A stretch of 10,611 nt of DNA from Deltaproteobacteria bacterium (GCA_019308645.1 JAFDHR010000068.1:1-10611); one strand, 5' to 3'. Counted from the stretch's first letter, positions 1-6,594 are shown. Program-made: numbers and translations. Notes: generated by a model not told the origin, from the letters alone.

Positions 1-88
1 TTTAATTAGACATTAAATGATAAAAAGGAAACGCCTTAGTTGGATTGATGGGAAATAATTCGGACACACTGCCATTATGAAGTCAAAT

Positions 89-115
89 AAATCAGCCCAA
101 AAAAATCGCTGATTT
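89..115. repeat. 8-bp inverted repeat (hairpin) in upstream region
   Basis: AAATCAGC (89-96) and GCTGATTT (108-115) are perfect complements separated by an 11-nt A-rich spacer. It lies about 70 bp before the CBS-protein gene. On the + strand no T-run follows the stem, so it is not a convincing terminator for an upstream + strand gene. It could be an RNA leader structure, the end of a gene outside the window, or chance. The first 88 bases show no gene that I can support. Confidence 0.4.
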
Positions 116-130
116 CATCGGGAAACCCTG

Positions 131-144
131 AACCGTGAACGGTT
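131..144. promoter_or_regulatory. 14-bp inverted repeat, possible operator
   Basis: AACCGT-GA-ACGGTT is a perfect 6+6 inverted repeat about 40 bp before the CBS-protein start and about 30 bp before its Shine-Dalgarno. Its position between a likely promoter and the gene would suit an operator. It could equally be an interspersed palindromic element. No known regulator's consensus is recognised. Confidence 0.3.
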
Positions 145-184
145 ACGATTATAGTTTGTAAACATCAAAAAAAGGAGGGAAAAA

Positions 185-823
185 ATGAAAATAAGAAATA
201 TTATGAGTACGAATGTGGTAAGCGTTGATGAAAAAACATTAATTGATGATGCCAGAAAGATAATGGAGGCCCACAAGATTAGAAGGCTGCCGGTTATGAA
301 AAAGGATAAACTGGTAGGCCTTGTAACCAAGCACATGCTTTTAGAGGCATCGCCTTCACCAGCGACATCTCTGAGCATCCATGAATTGCATTATCTTCTG
401 ACCAAGATGACTGTCAAAGAGATCATGGTCAAGAACCCCTTTGCCATATCACCTGATATGCCGGCTGAAGAGGCATTGCAAGTGGGACAGGAAAAGGGCT
501 ATGGTGGTTTTCCAGTAGTGGAAAACAACAGACTTGTTGGCGTTGTTACCGAGTCAGATATTGTGAGGATAATAACAAGGGTCTTAGGGGTACGAGAAAA
601 GGGCAAGAGAATAGATATAAGGACTTCTAAAGAGTTTGGTAATATGAAAAGGATCATGGAAATCCTTGATAAGAACAAAACGCTCTTGTTGAGTATGATG
701 ACCCTCCCGCCTGAGGAGTGGGAAAAAGATTGGCTGGTAGTTTTACGATTAAAGAGCGAAGATGCTGGCCCGATAGCCAAGGAGTTAAAATCCTCCGGTT
801 TCAATGTTACCTATGTGGGGTAG
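185..823 (+). CDS. CBS-domain pair protein with C-terminal ACT-like region (AcuB-like)
   Basis: This is a 212-residue cytoplasmic protein with no membrane segments. CBS repeat 1 spans about residues 4-55, with the typical core ending LVGLVTKHML (43-52). CBS repeat 2 spans about 77-132, ending LVGVVTESDIVR (117-128). Paired CBS repeats form a Bateman module that in known families binds adenine nucleotides such as AMP, ATP or NAD. Residues about 140-212 have the beta-alpha pattern of an ACT-like domain, with WLVVLRLK (183-190) followed by PIAKELKSSGF. CBS-CBS-ACT is the AcuB-type layout. The start is fixed by AGGAGG at 173-178, six bases before ATG. The ferritin-like gene follows after 97 bp on the same strand. 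The role is probably sensory or regulatory, but the target is unknown and AcuB function in acetoin metabolism should not be assumed. The CBS call is firm; the ACT call is moderate. Confidence 0.88.
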   Translation: MKIRNIMSTNVVSVDEKTLIDDARKIMEAHKIRRLPVMKKDKLVGLVTKHMLLEASPSPATSLSIHELHYLLTKMTVKEIMVKNPFAISPDMPAEEALQVGQEKGYGGFPVVENNRLVGVVTESDIVRIITRVLGVREKGKRIDIRTSKEFGNMKRIMEILDKNKTLLLSMMTLPPEEWEKDWLVVLRLKSEDAGPIAKELKSSGFNVTYVG

Positions 824-829
824 GATTTT

Positions 830-867
830 TCTCGGACGATAATAAGCATAAAAATAGTAATCCGAGA
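830..867. repeat. 7-bp inverted repeat in the intergenic gap
   Basis: TCTCGGA (830-836) pairs perfectly with TCCGAGA (861-867) across a 24-nt loop, just after the CBS-protein stop codon. No T-run follows. It could weakly stabilise the 3' end of the upstream message, or be chance. Confidence 0.25.
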
Positions 868-920
868 TATTGAAGATATCGAATATTTAAAAATAATCCC
901 ATAAGAAAGGAGGTATAGAT

Positions 921-1415
921 ATGGATTTGAGCAAATTTAGTGAAGACACGCTCCTTGTGGCAGCAATAAAAAGCGAGATAGATAGCAAAGAGATTTATCA
1001 ACATATAGCTAATAGGGTTAATAATGCGTTGCTAAAAGATAAACTCACCTTCCTCGCCTCTGAAGAAGTAAAACATCGAAACATTATTGAGGGAATCTAT
1101 AAAGAAAAATTTCCTAACGAAGAATTACAAATCCCCGAAAAGTCGCCTGTGCCACTGCCAGAATTAATAATCACTGATGAGATGATGCCTATTAGTGAGG
1201 TGTTTTTAATGGCCATGAACGCAGAAAAAGCATCATATGATTTTTATAATGAATTGGCAAAATTGTATGAGAGCAATCCCAAACTAAAGAAGACCATAGA
1301 GTACGTAGCAACAATGGAAATGGGCCATTATAAACTCATCGAAATAGAAAAAGATAACATGAAAAAATTTGAAGATTTTGATATTTATTTGCCAATGATT
1401 CATGTAGGAGCTTAA
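921..1415 (+). CDS. ferritin-like / rubrerythrin-type di-iron protein
   Basis: This 164-residue protein is almost entirely helical and shows a complete set of ferritin-like di-iron ligands in two repeats: E19, then E49-x-x-H52, then E102, then E133-x-x-H136. That arrangement (E...ExxH...E...ExxH) is the rubrerythrin/bacterioferritin-superfamily four-helix di-iron centre. No CxxC rubredoxin domain is present, so it is not a full rubrerythrin. The family typically reduces peroxide, oxidises iron or acts on other redox substrates, and which of these applies here cannot be read from sequence. The C-terminus ends in a conserved-looking YLPMIHVGA. The start has AGGAGGT at 908-914, six bases before ATG. 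It sits 97 bp behind the CBS protein and may be cotranscribed with it, which suggests an oxidative-stress or redox role. Confidence in the fold is high, in the precise activity low. Confidence 0.88.
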   Translation: MDLSKFSEDTLLVAAIKSEIDSKEIYQHIANRVNNALLKDKLTFLASEEVKHRNIIEGIYKEKFPNEELQIPEKSPVPLPELIITDEMMPISEVFLMAMNAEKASYDFYNELAKLYESNPKLKKTIEYVATMEMGHYKLIEIEKDNMKKFEDFDIYLPMIHVGA

Positions 1416-1473
1416 AAATTTTTATGAAATTTTGGTAATTGCTCAAAATCCTGTGGAAATTTATTGCTTTGTT

Positions 1474-1505
1474 AGGGCATGGGTATCTTTTTTTGCTTAT
1501 GCCCT
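1474..1505 (+). terminator. weak hairpin, possible terminator after the ferritin-like gene
   Basis: AGGGCAT (1474-1480) is complementary to ATGCCCT (1499-1505), with an 18-nt loop that itself contains a run of seven T. A canonical terminator has the T-run after the stem, so this is atypical. Its place 59 bp after the ferritin-like stop codon makes transcript end formation possible. Confidence 0.25.
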
Positions 1506-1534
1506 TAAATATAACTTAAGATTAGTTGTCGTTT

Positions 1535-1550
1535 TCCCGACATGTCGGGA
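1535..1550. repeat. perfect 16-bp palindrome
   Basis: TCCCGACATGTCGGGA reads the same on both strands. It is the most GC-rich spot in an AT-rich gap. It could be a regulator binding site for the CysRS-like gene 147 bp downstream, or one copy of a genome-wide interspersed palindrome. A single window cannot separate these. Confidence 0.5.
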
Positions 1551-1696
1551 GATAATATAGACAGATCATATAACTATAAGGTCAAGTTGCCCTCCCTTAA
1601 ATTATTGAGCAGATACAAATTTTGCAACCTTTCGAAATTAAAGACAATTTTTGAAGCGTTTATTTTTTATCTCAAAATGGGGTTTACTTTACAAAT

Positions 1697-2914
1697 ATGC
1701 TCACATTATTAAACACATTAGGAAAAACAGTTGAGACATTTCGACCAGTCGATGAAAAGGTTATAAATATATTTACATGTGGCCCATCAGTCTACCAAAG
1801 ATCTCATATTGGAAACTTCAGGACATTTTTGTTTGAAGACATAGTGGTTCGATACTTAGAATATTCAGGCTACACTGTCAAAAGAGGAATGAATTTTACA
1901 GACATCGAAGACAAAGCTCTTAAGGAGGCAAAAAAAAGGCAACAAAGCGTAACCCACCTTACAGAGGAAAATATCAGGCAGTTTATAGAGGAAATAGATT
2001 TTTTAAGTATGAAGATACCGGATTACCTTCCTAAGGCCTCTGATGCCATTGATCAAGCTGTTGAGATTATAAACCGTCTCCTCGATCTCAAGGTTGCATA
2101 CTGGAATCAAGGAAATGTTTACTTCGAACCACTAAAATTCCCTGGATTTGGAGAGATTTATGGGCTGGACATGACTAGATGGCCATTAAAAAAGAGACGT
2201 TTTCATAGGGATACATATCCAGGAATGCGCTGGAACCTGGGGGATTTTATCCTCTGGCATGGATATAAAAAAGCCGATACAGTTTACTGGGACACAAGTA
2301 TTGGAAAAGGGAGACCTTCTTGGAATATTCAGGATCCAAGTATGATCTTCAAACACTTTAATGAAACCCTTTCCATTTACTGTGGCGGGTTTGATAATCT
2401 TTTTCGGCACCACGACTACACACGAGCAATCCTTGAATCAGTATGGACATATCCTATGGCGAGATACTGGCTCCATTGTCAGCACCTTTATGTAAATGGC
2501 CAGAAGATGTCAAAGAGCAAAGGGAATATATATTATATCGACACACTTCTGGAACAAGGATACGAGATTCAAGAGATTAGGTTCTTTCTAATATATTGCC
2601 ACTATCGTCAAAAGCTTAATTATTCAGATGGGAACATGCGTGTAGCAGTCGATACGTTGAAAAAATTCAGGAGGATTGTGCGCACTATAGTAAAAAAGAT
2701 AGCTCAAAGGACGAAACCTGATGCAAGGGTTGCCCAAAGACTCAAGCAGAGTTTTGCAGAGAAAATGGACAACGACCTGGATGTAAGGGCTGCCTTCAAC
2801 GAGTTGTATAAAACATTATCCGAGATTAATGTCGAGGCGCTGGATCCCAGCGAAGCCTCAGGAATCGTAAACGCTCTACGGGAAATTGATGGTGTCCTGA
2901 AGGTTATCTTTTAA
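1697..2914 (+). CDS. cysteinyl-tRNA synthetase paralogue, degenerate zinc site, no anticodon-binding domain
   Basis: This 405-residue class I synthetase of the CysRS family has FTCGPSVY (26-33), HIGN (37-40), NFTDIED (66-72), a tryptophan at 209 and KMSKSKGN (270-277), so ATP binding and aminoacyl-adenylate chemistry look possible. From my recollection of E. coli CysRS (461 residues), zinc is held by C28, C209, H234 and E238. The matching positions here are C28, D213, H238 and T242, so two ligands are lost. The HGGG stretch reads YCGG (228-231). The protein ends about where the helical DALR bundle ends (LREIDGVLKVIF), roughly 55 residues short, so the C-terminal anticodon-binding domain is missing. 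Canonical CysRS selects cysteine through the zinc, so this is probably a paralogue activating another substrate or used in non-tRNA ligation, as MshC is in actinobacteria, although MshC as I recall keeps its zinc. The start is supported by alignment to E. coli rather than by its weak ribosome binding site. Confidence 0.85.
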   Translation: MLTLLNTLGKTVETFRPVDEKVINIFTCGPSVYQRSHIGNFRTFLFEDIVVRYLEYSGYTVKRGMNFTDIEDKALKEAKKRQQSVTHLTEENIRQFIEEIDFLSMKIPDYLPKASDAIDQAVEIINRLLDLKVAYWNQGNVYFEPLKFPGFGEIYGLDMTRWPLKKRRFHRDTYPGMRWNLGDFILWHGYKKADTVYWDTSIGKGRPSWNIQDPSMIFKHFNETLSIYCGGFDNLFRHHDYTRAILESVWTYPMARYWLHCQHLYVNGQKMSKSKGNIYYIDTLLEQGYEIQEIRFFLIYCHYRQKLNYSDGNMRVAVDTLKKFRRIVRTIVKKIAQRTKPDARVAQRLKQSFAEKMDNDLDVRAAFNELYKTLSEINVEALDPSEASGIVNALREIDGVLKVIF

Positions 2915-3036
2915 TACTATCACAAAATTCAGAGCAATAAAGAAACCTTTCAAAAACCTTTTTCTGAGTAAGCACAGCAGAGATTGGGTATAGACCGGGA
3001 GGCTTCCGGCACTTCCTCCATTGTTTGTGAGGACAT

Positions 3037-4230
3037 ATGGATGATACAGGCAAAACACTCATTACATTAGGCATATTACTCCTTCTGGGTCTTGCAACTG
3101 ATGTGATTGGCCGGCGGACCCGGCTGCCACGCGTAACATTGCTGCTGATATTTGGCTTTGTAATCGGCCCAGGAGGCTTAGATTTCTTATCTCCAAACGA
3201 AGAAAAATGGTTTTCTATTGTCACGGACATGGCACTGATCATGATTGGATTCCTTTTGGGAGAAAAATTTACCCTCCCCTTGCTTCGTCAGCATGGCAAA
3301 TTAGTGCTCTGGATCTCCGTGGCCGAAGTTGTTGTAACAGCATTAGCGGTGCTAATTGGCCTTCTACTGATTGGTTTACCGATGGATATAGCCTTGCTGC
3401 TCGCAGGCATCGCTACTGCAACCGATCCAGCCGCAACGACCGATGTTGTTCACGAAACAAAAGCAGATGGTCTATTCACGCGCACCATGCTGGGTATCGT
3501 CGCAGTTGATGACGCATGGGGCCTCATTGTATTCAGTTTCATGCTCACCGCGGTACATGCCTTCATAGGACAGAGTAATAGTATAGCTCCGCTACTTAAT
3601 GGTGCCTGGGAACTCGGCGGTGCCCTCCTTATAGGGATTGTCTTAGGCATCCCGATGGCCTATTTAACCGGTCGGATTAGACCGGGAGAACCTACCCTGG
3701 TTGAGGCGTTGGGCGTGGTCTTTCTCTGTGGCGGGATTGCCATATGGCTAAAGGTTTCATTTCTATTGGCCTCGATGGTTTTAGGATGCGTTGTTGCAAA
3801 TCTGGCTCGCCACCATATACGCCCCTTCCATGCCATTGAAGGTATCGAATGGCCCTTTATGATCCTGTTTTTTGTGTTAGCTGGGGCCTCGCTTCACATC
3901 GAAATGCTTTTTCAAATAGGCTTTGTTGGATCCGCCTACATAATTCTTCGGATAATTGGGCGCCTGCTAGGTGGCTGGACAGGAGGTGCCATAAGCCACG
4001 CTGAGCCATTGATGCGCCGATGGATGGGAATGTCACTGATACCCCAGGCAGGAGTTGCCCTGGGAATGGCACTTGTTGTAATTGAGCGTCGCCCTGACCT
4101 TGGCGAAATAATTCTCCCTGTTGTCATAGCATCAACTGTACTGTTTGAGTTGATCGGCCCGGTTTTGACACGGACTGGGCTAACGTATGTTGGCGAGGTT
4201 CGTCACGATAGAAAAGTGAAGAAAGACTGA
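3037..4230 (+). CDS. CPA-family Na+(K+)/H+ antiporter, membrane domain only
   Basis: This is a 397-residue integral membrane protein with about twelve hydrophobic segments between residues 6 and 380. Family markers are ATDPAATTD (128-136), matching the unwound-helix motif of cation/proton antiporters, and the paired acidic residues VDD (157-159), matching the ion-binding aspartates. Others are FFVLAGASLHIE (278-289), the arginine in ILRIIGR (303-309) and the glycine-rich SLIPQAGVALGMALV stretch near 333-347. The C-terminus is a short charged tail, so the RCK/TrkA-N domain of KefB/KefC is absent. It should exchange Na+ or K+ for H+ across the inner membrane for pH or salt homeostasis; the ion cannot be chosen from sequence. 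It begins 122 bp after the CysRS-like gene with a modest ribosome binding site (GTGAGG at 3027-3032). There is no partner subunit nearby. The family call is firm. Confidence 0.9.
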   Translation: MDDTGKTLITLGILLLLGLATDVIGRRTRLPRVTLLLIFGFVIGPGGLDFLSPNEEKWFSIVTDMALIMIGFLLGEKFTLPLLRQHGKLVLWISVAEVVVTALAVLIGLLLIGLPMDIALLLAGIATATDPAATTDVVHETKADGLFTRTMLGIVAVDDAWGLIVFSFMLTAVHAFIGQSNSIAPLLNGAWELGGALLIGIVLGIPMAYLTGRIRPGEPTLVEALGVVFLCGGIAIWLKVSFLLASMVLGCVVANLARHHIRPFHAIEGIEWPFMILFFVLAGASLHIEMLFQIGFVGSAYIILRIIGRLLGGWTGGAISHAEPLMRRWMGMSLIPQAGVALGMALVVIERRPDLGEIILPVVIASTVLFELIGPVLTRTGLTYVGEVRHDRKVKKD

Positions 4231-4364
4231 TTAATTGTAATTAAACTCAAGGATTGCAACAAGCGGTGTGTATAGGAATGATAGCTTTGGGGAATGATTG
4301 AAAGAGCCTTGTTTAAAAAAGAGGCCTAAATTTAACAAAAAAATTATTAAATGTAACATTACCC

Positions 4365-5474
4365 ATGGAAACAAAAGATAATCACAGCAAACAAAATCAG
4401 GAAATGGTGATCTTAAAAAATGCAGTTGAAAACACGAATGAGGCATTTGTAACCATAGACGAAAACCATACGGTCTTATTTTTTAACAAGGCAGCAGAAG
4501 AAATTTTTGGTTACAGCCGAAAAGAGGTTATTGGACGTGATCTTAATGTCATCATGTCACCCAGTTGTAGCAAAAACCACCGCCAGGCGGTAACGCGCTA
4601 TGTAAAAACCAGAATACCAGGGCGCATTGGACACGAAACAGAAACGTTAGCCAGCCGGAGGAACGGTACTACCTTTCCTGCATCCATTTCATTTTCGGTC
4701 ACAGAGGTAAACGGAAGGCTTTTTTTTACAGGCATTGTAAGGGATATGACTGAAAAACAGGCACTTCAGGAACAAATCATCCGTTCGGAGAGGCTTTCTG
4801 CCCTTGGCCAACTGGCTGCGGAGATAACCCATGAGATCAAGAACCCGCTAATGTTAATTGGTGGCTTTGCTCAACAGTTGAGCCGAGTTATTGACGACGA
4901 GAAACATCTCAAAAAACTGAATGTCATCACTGACGAGGTTACACGACTGGAAAAACTACTGACAGATCTGAGGGAATTTCATTTGCCAAAAGCCATTGCC
5001 TCTGAAAAGGTGGATCTAAAGGAGCTTTTGCAGGAGATTTATTTCATGTTAAAGGATGACTGCGAAAAGAAGAATATCCGAACTGAGTTAAAAATAGACG
5101 ATAAGGCCCTACTGGTGACTGGCGACAGGTACAACCTGAAACAGGTATTTTTAAATCTGTTTAAAAACTCTATGGATGCTATGGAACATGGAGGAGTCCT
5201 CTCAATCCAGACCAGTTTGATCGGCGACCAGGTGGAAATCACCGTGGCCGATGAAGGATGCGGGATCCCTGAACAAGATAAAGAGAAAATCTTTTCCCCA
5301 TTCTTTACCACTAAAAAACATGGGACAGGCTTAGGCCTCTGTATCTCAAAAAGGATTATCGAAGAGCATGCAGACGGTTCCTTATCTATGAAGAGTAAGG
5401 AAGGGAAGGGAACATCCTTTAAGATAAGCTTGCCTGTCTATCATGAAACTCCCAAAGGTTCAAACAAAAATTAG
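4365..5474 (+). CDS. soluble PAS-domain sensor histidine kinase
   Basis: This 369-residue protein has no signal peptide or membrane segment, so it should sense a cytoplasmic signal. A PAS domain occupies about residues 14-128, with FVTIDENHTVLFFNKAAEEIFGY near its start and GIVRDMTE at its end. The HisKA dimerisation domain carries the phospho-acceptor His156 in the H-box EITHEIKNP (153-161). The HATPase_c domain follows with N-box NLFKNSMDAM (264-273), G1 box DEGCGIP (296-302), F-box FSPFFTTK (310-317) and G2 box GTGLGL (320-325). The layout is close to NtrB/AtoS-type kinases and looks catalytically complete. No response regulator is encoded on either side, so it is an orphan within this window. 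No heme-binding or flavin-binding residue in the PAS domain is certain. The start codon has a poor ribosome binding site; a later start would cut into the PAS domain. Confidence 0.92.
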   Translation: METKDNHSKQNQEMVILKNAVENTNEAFVTIDENHTVLFFNKAAEEIFGYSRKEVIGRDLNVIMSPSCSKNHRQAVTRYVKTRIPGRIGHETETLASRRNGTTFPASISFSVTEVNGRLFFTGIVRDMTEKQALQEQIIRSERLSALGQLAAEITHEIKNPLMLIGGFAQQLSRVIDDEKHLKKLNVITDEVTRLEKLLTDLREFHLPKAIASEKVDLKELLQEIYFMLKDDCEKKNIRTELKIDDKALLVTGDRYNLKQVFLNLFKNSMDAMEHGGVLSIQTSLIGDQVEITVADEGCGIPEQDKEKIFSPFFTTKKHGTGLGLCISKRIIEEHADGSLSMKSKEGKGTSFKISLPVYHETPKGSNKN

Positions 5475-5500
5475 CAATAAATTTAGCACAAGTAGTCATG

Positions 5501-5520
5501 AAGTCATCAATGACTTTTCC
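5501..5520 (+). terminator. probable intrinsic terminator after the histidine kinase
   Basis: AAGTCA (5501-5506), loop TCAA, TGACTT (5511-5516), then two more Ts. This is a 6-bp perfect stem with a tetraloop, 26 bp after the kinase stop codon. The stem is AT-leaning and the T-run short (four T in all), so termination may be partial. Confidence 0.4.
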
Positions 5521-5533
5521 TTAGTTACTTAGA

Positions 5534-5616
5534 AGGGCTGTTCCGAAATAAAAATGAAGGCCTTTCTGCCCAGTTGAGAAGTTCTGCATGGGCCTTGTTT
5601 GTTTAAAAACAGCCCT
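5534..5616. repeat. 83-bp nested inverted repeat, MITE-like or structured RNA
   Basis: The outer 9-bp arms AGGGCTGTT (5534-5542) and AACAGCCCT (5608-5616) are perfect complements. Inside them AAGGCC (5557-5562) pairs with GGCCTT (5591-5596), and alternatively GCCCA (5568-5572) with TGGGC (5589-5593). The arms resemble terminal inverted repeats of a tiny non-autonomous transposon, but no clear target-site duplication is visible. A structured RNA or a strong bidirectional terminator between the kinase and the CoA-binding gene is an alternative. Confidence 0.5.
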
Positions 5617-5659
5617 CTGATTTGAACAAGAGACAGACACATTTTAACTGGAATGTATA

Positions 5660-6061
5660 ATGCTCGAAGCAAAAATCCTGAAAGAATACCGCACTGTTGC
5701 TATAGTTGGCCTATCACCAGATCCTAACCGACCGAGCCACAGAGTAGCCAAATATCTTATCAACCACGGTTACAAGGTGATTCCGGTCAATCCGGATGCA
5801 CAAGAGATACTCGGTACAAGGAGCTACGCTGACGTGAGCTCTATTCCCGAACCCATAGAGATAGTCGATATATTCCGAAGATCGCAAGAGGTGATGCCTA
5901 TTGTGGATGAGGCAATCAAAACCGGGGCTAAGGTCGTGTGGATGCAGGAAGGAGTTATTAATGAGGAAGCGGCATTGAGAGCTAAAGATGCAGGCCTCCT
6001 GGTGGTCATGAATAAATGTATGTTCAAGGAGCATAAGCGACTTAATACAGAGCACGATTAA
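5660..6061 (+). CDS. CoA-binding protein, YccU type
   Basis: This 133-residue single-domain Rossmann protein of the CoA_binding_2 family resembles E. coli YccU. The glycine-containing turn VAIVGLSPDPNRPSH (13-27) is the nucleotide-binding loop. HGYKVIPVNP follows, then WMQEGVINEEAA (94-105), and the C-terminal signature VVMNKCMFKEH. This fold is the stand-alone form of the CoA-binding domain found in succinyl-CoA synthetase alpha subunits and in acyl-CoA synthetases and acetyltransferases. The cellular role of the stand-alone family is not established. The length is normal for the family. The ATG at 5660 has only a weak ribosome binding site (TGGAA), but the protein N-terminus matches the family, so the start is accepted. 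It stands alone: the structured 5534-5616 element lies upstream and the wrbA relic downstream. Confidence 0.9.
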   Translation: MLEAKILKEYRTVAIVGLSPDPNRPSHRVAKYLINHGYKVIPVNPDAQEILGTRSYADVSSIPEPIEIVDIFRRSQEVMPIVDEAIKTGAKVVWMQEGVINEEAALRAKDAGLLVVMNKCMFKEHKRLNTEHD

Positions 6062-6224
6062 TTACTCCCGCTTCGCTTCAGAATTATTCATTTATTGGAC
6101 CATAAAGCGAAAAAAGACATCCTCATACTCTATTCAATGGTTAGTTTATGAGAATAGGAGAGCGTTTTGTAAACAAAGACTATTTTACAAGGCAACCCAT
6201 CAATCAAAAAAAGGAGGTATTGCA

Positions 6225-6338
6225 ATGAAGGTAAAAGTCATCTTTTACAGCATGTATGGTCATGTCTATAGAATGGCTGAGGCTATGGGCAGAAGGCGCT
6301 CTCATCGGCAAAGTGAGCAGCGTCTTCACATCAACTGT
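6225..6338 (+). pseudogene. wrbA: wrbA relic (flavodoxin-like quinone reductase) with internal deletion
   Basis: An intact start with AGGAGGT (6212-6218) opens MKVKVIFYSMYGHVYRMAEA, the FMN-binding N-terminus of WrbA. From about 6283 the next reading frame gives LWAEGALIGKVSSVFTST (ending at 6336), which matches E. coli WrbA around residues 97-114. About 75 residues between these pieces are missing, and the joint shifts frame. As it stands the reading frame continues to a stop at 6351-6353, giving a 42-residue nonsense-tailed peptide. The C-terminal third of WrbA, with the rest of the flavin and quinone site, is also gone and is replaced within 20 bp by the 135-bp repeat. The gene cannot encode a working NAD(P)H:quinone oxidoreductase, though its strong ribosome binding site may still drive translation of the short peptide. 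Confidence 0.8.
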
Positions 6339-6355
6339 TGGTTGTTGAGTTGATG

Positions 6356-6490
6356 AGAACTTCCTTTTTCGAACTCTGGCTATCCGGGATTCGGCCTTGT
6401 GTGTCAAACCAAAATCAACCTCATGATGTTGTGGAGGCAAATACATGTCTGAAAATGTGGGATGAGTGCAGGAAGGGAGAGGATGCCATG
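6356..6490. repeat. 135-bp direct repeat, copy A
   Basis: It runs from AGAACTTCC to GATGCCATG and aligns without gaps to 7441-7575. I count 8 mismatches in 135 positions (about 94% identity). Similarity stops abruptly at both ends. Copy A lies right behind the wrbA relic and 141 bp before the antitoxin start. One + strand frame and one - strand frame happen to be open, but copy B has a stop in the + frame and no protein family is recognised, so I treat it as non-coding. No terminal inverted repeats are visible inside the unit. Confidence 0.85.
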
Positions 6491-6566
6491 GAATGCGAAG
6501 AATATTTCACTGCAGCGGATTTAACTGGGATGGCTAATTTATTTTTATTAAGGATTAAATGGTTTG

Positions 6567-6594
6567 TTGATTTCCTTCCATTATTCATTATACT
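6567..6594 (+). promoter_or_regulatory. sigma70-like promoter for the toxin-antitoxin pair
   Basis: TTGATT (6567-6572), a 16-bp spacer, and TATACT (6589-6594). The expected start of transcription, near 6601, is about 30 bp before the antitoxin ATG. It lies inside the segment bounded by the two 135-bp repeats, so the TA pair would carry its own promoter. The -35 and -10 boxes each differ from consensus at one or two positions, and the surroundings are very AT-rich. Confidence 0.45.

Larger units (their letters stand above)
1416..1696. other. 281-bp intergenic region with inverted repeats, no gene seen
   Basis: No coding region or RNA gene is recognised here. It contains a weak stem (1474-1480 with 1499-1505) and a perfect 16-bp palindrome (1535-1550). 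The last 100 bases are AT-rich and lead to the CysRS-like gene, whose ribosome binding site is poor (AATGGGG at 1675-1681 is the only G-rich stretch). No confident sigma70 promoter was identified. Confidence 0.6.

Noticed and set aside
2998..3019. GGAGG/CCTCC inverted repeat before the antiporter gene
   Set aside because: The 5-bp stem with a 12-nt loop and no T-run is too weak to call a terminator or operator.
4231..4244. TTAATT-GT-AATTAA inverted repeat right after the antiporter stop codon
   Set aside because: All-AT arms of 6 bp are expected by chance in such AT-rich sequence, and no T-run follows.
5656..5661. TATAAT hexamer at the start of the CoA-binding gene
   Set aside because: It overlaps the ATG itself, and the only nearby -35 candidate (TTGAAC, 5622-5627) is 28 bp away, so it is not a sensible promoter for this start.
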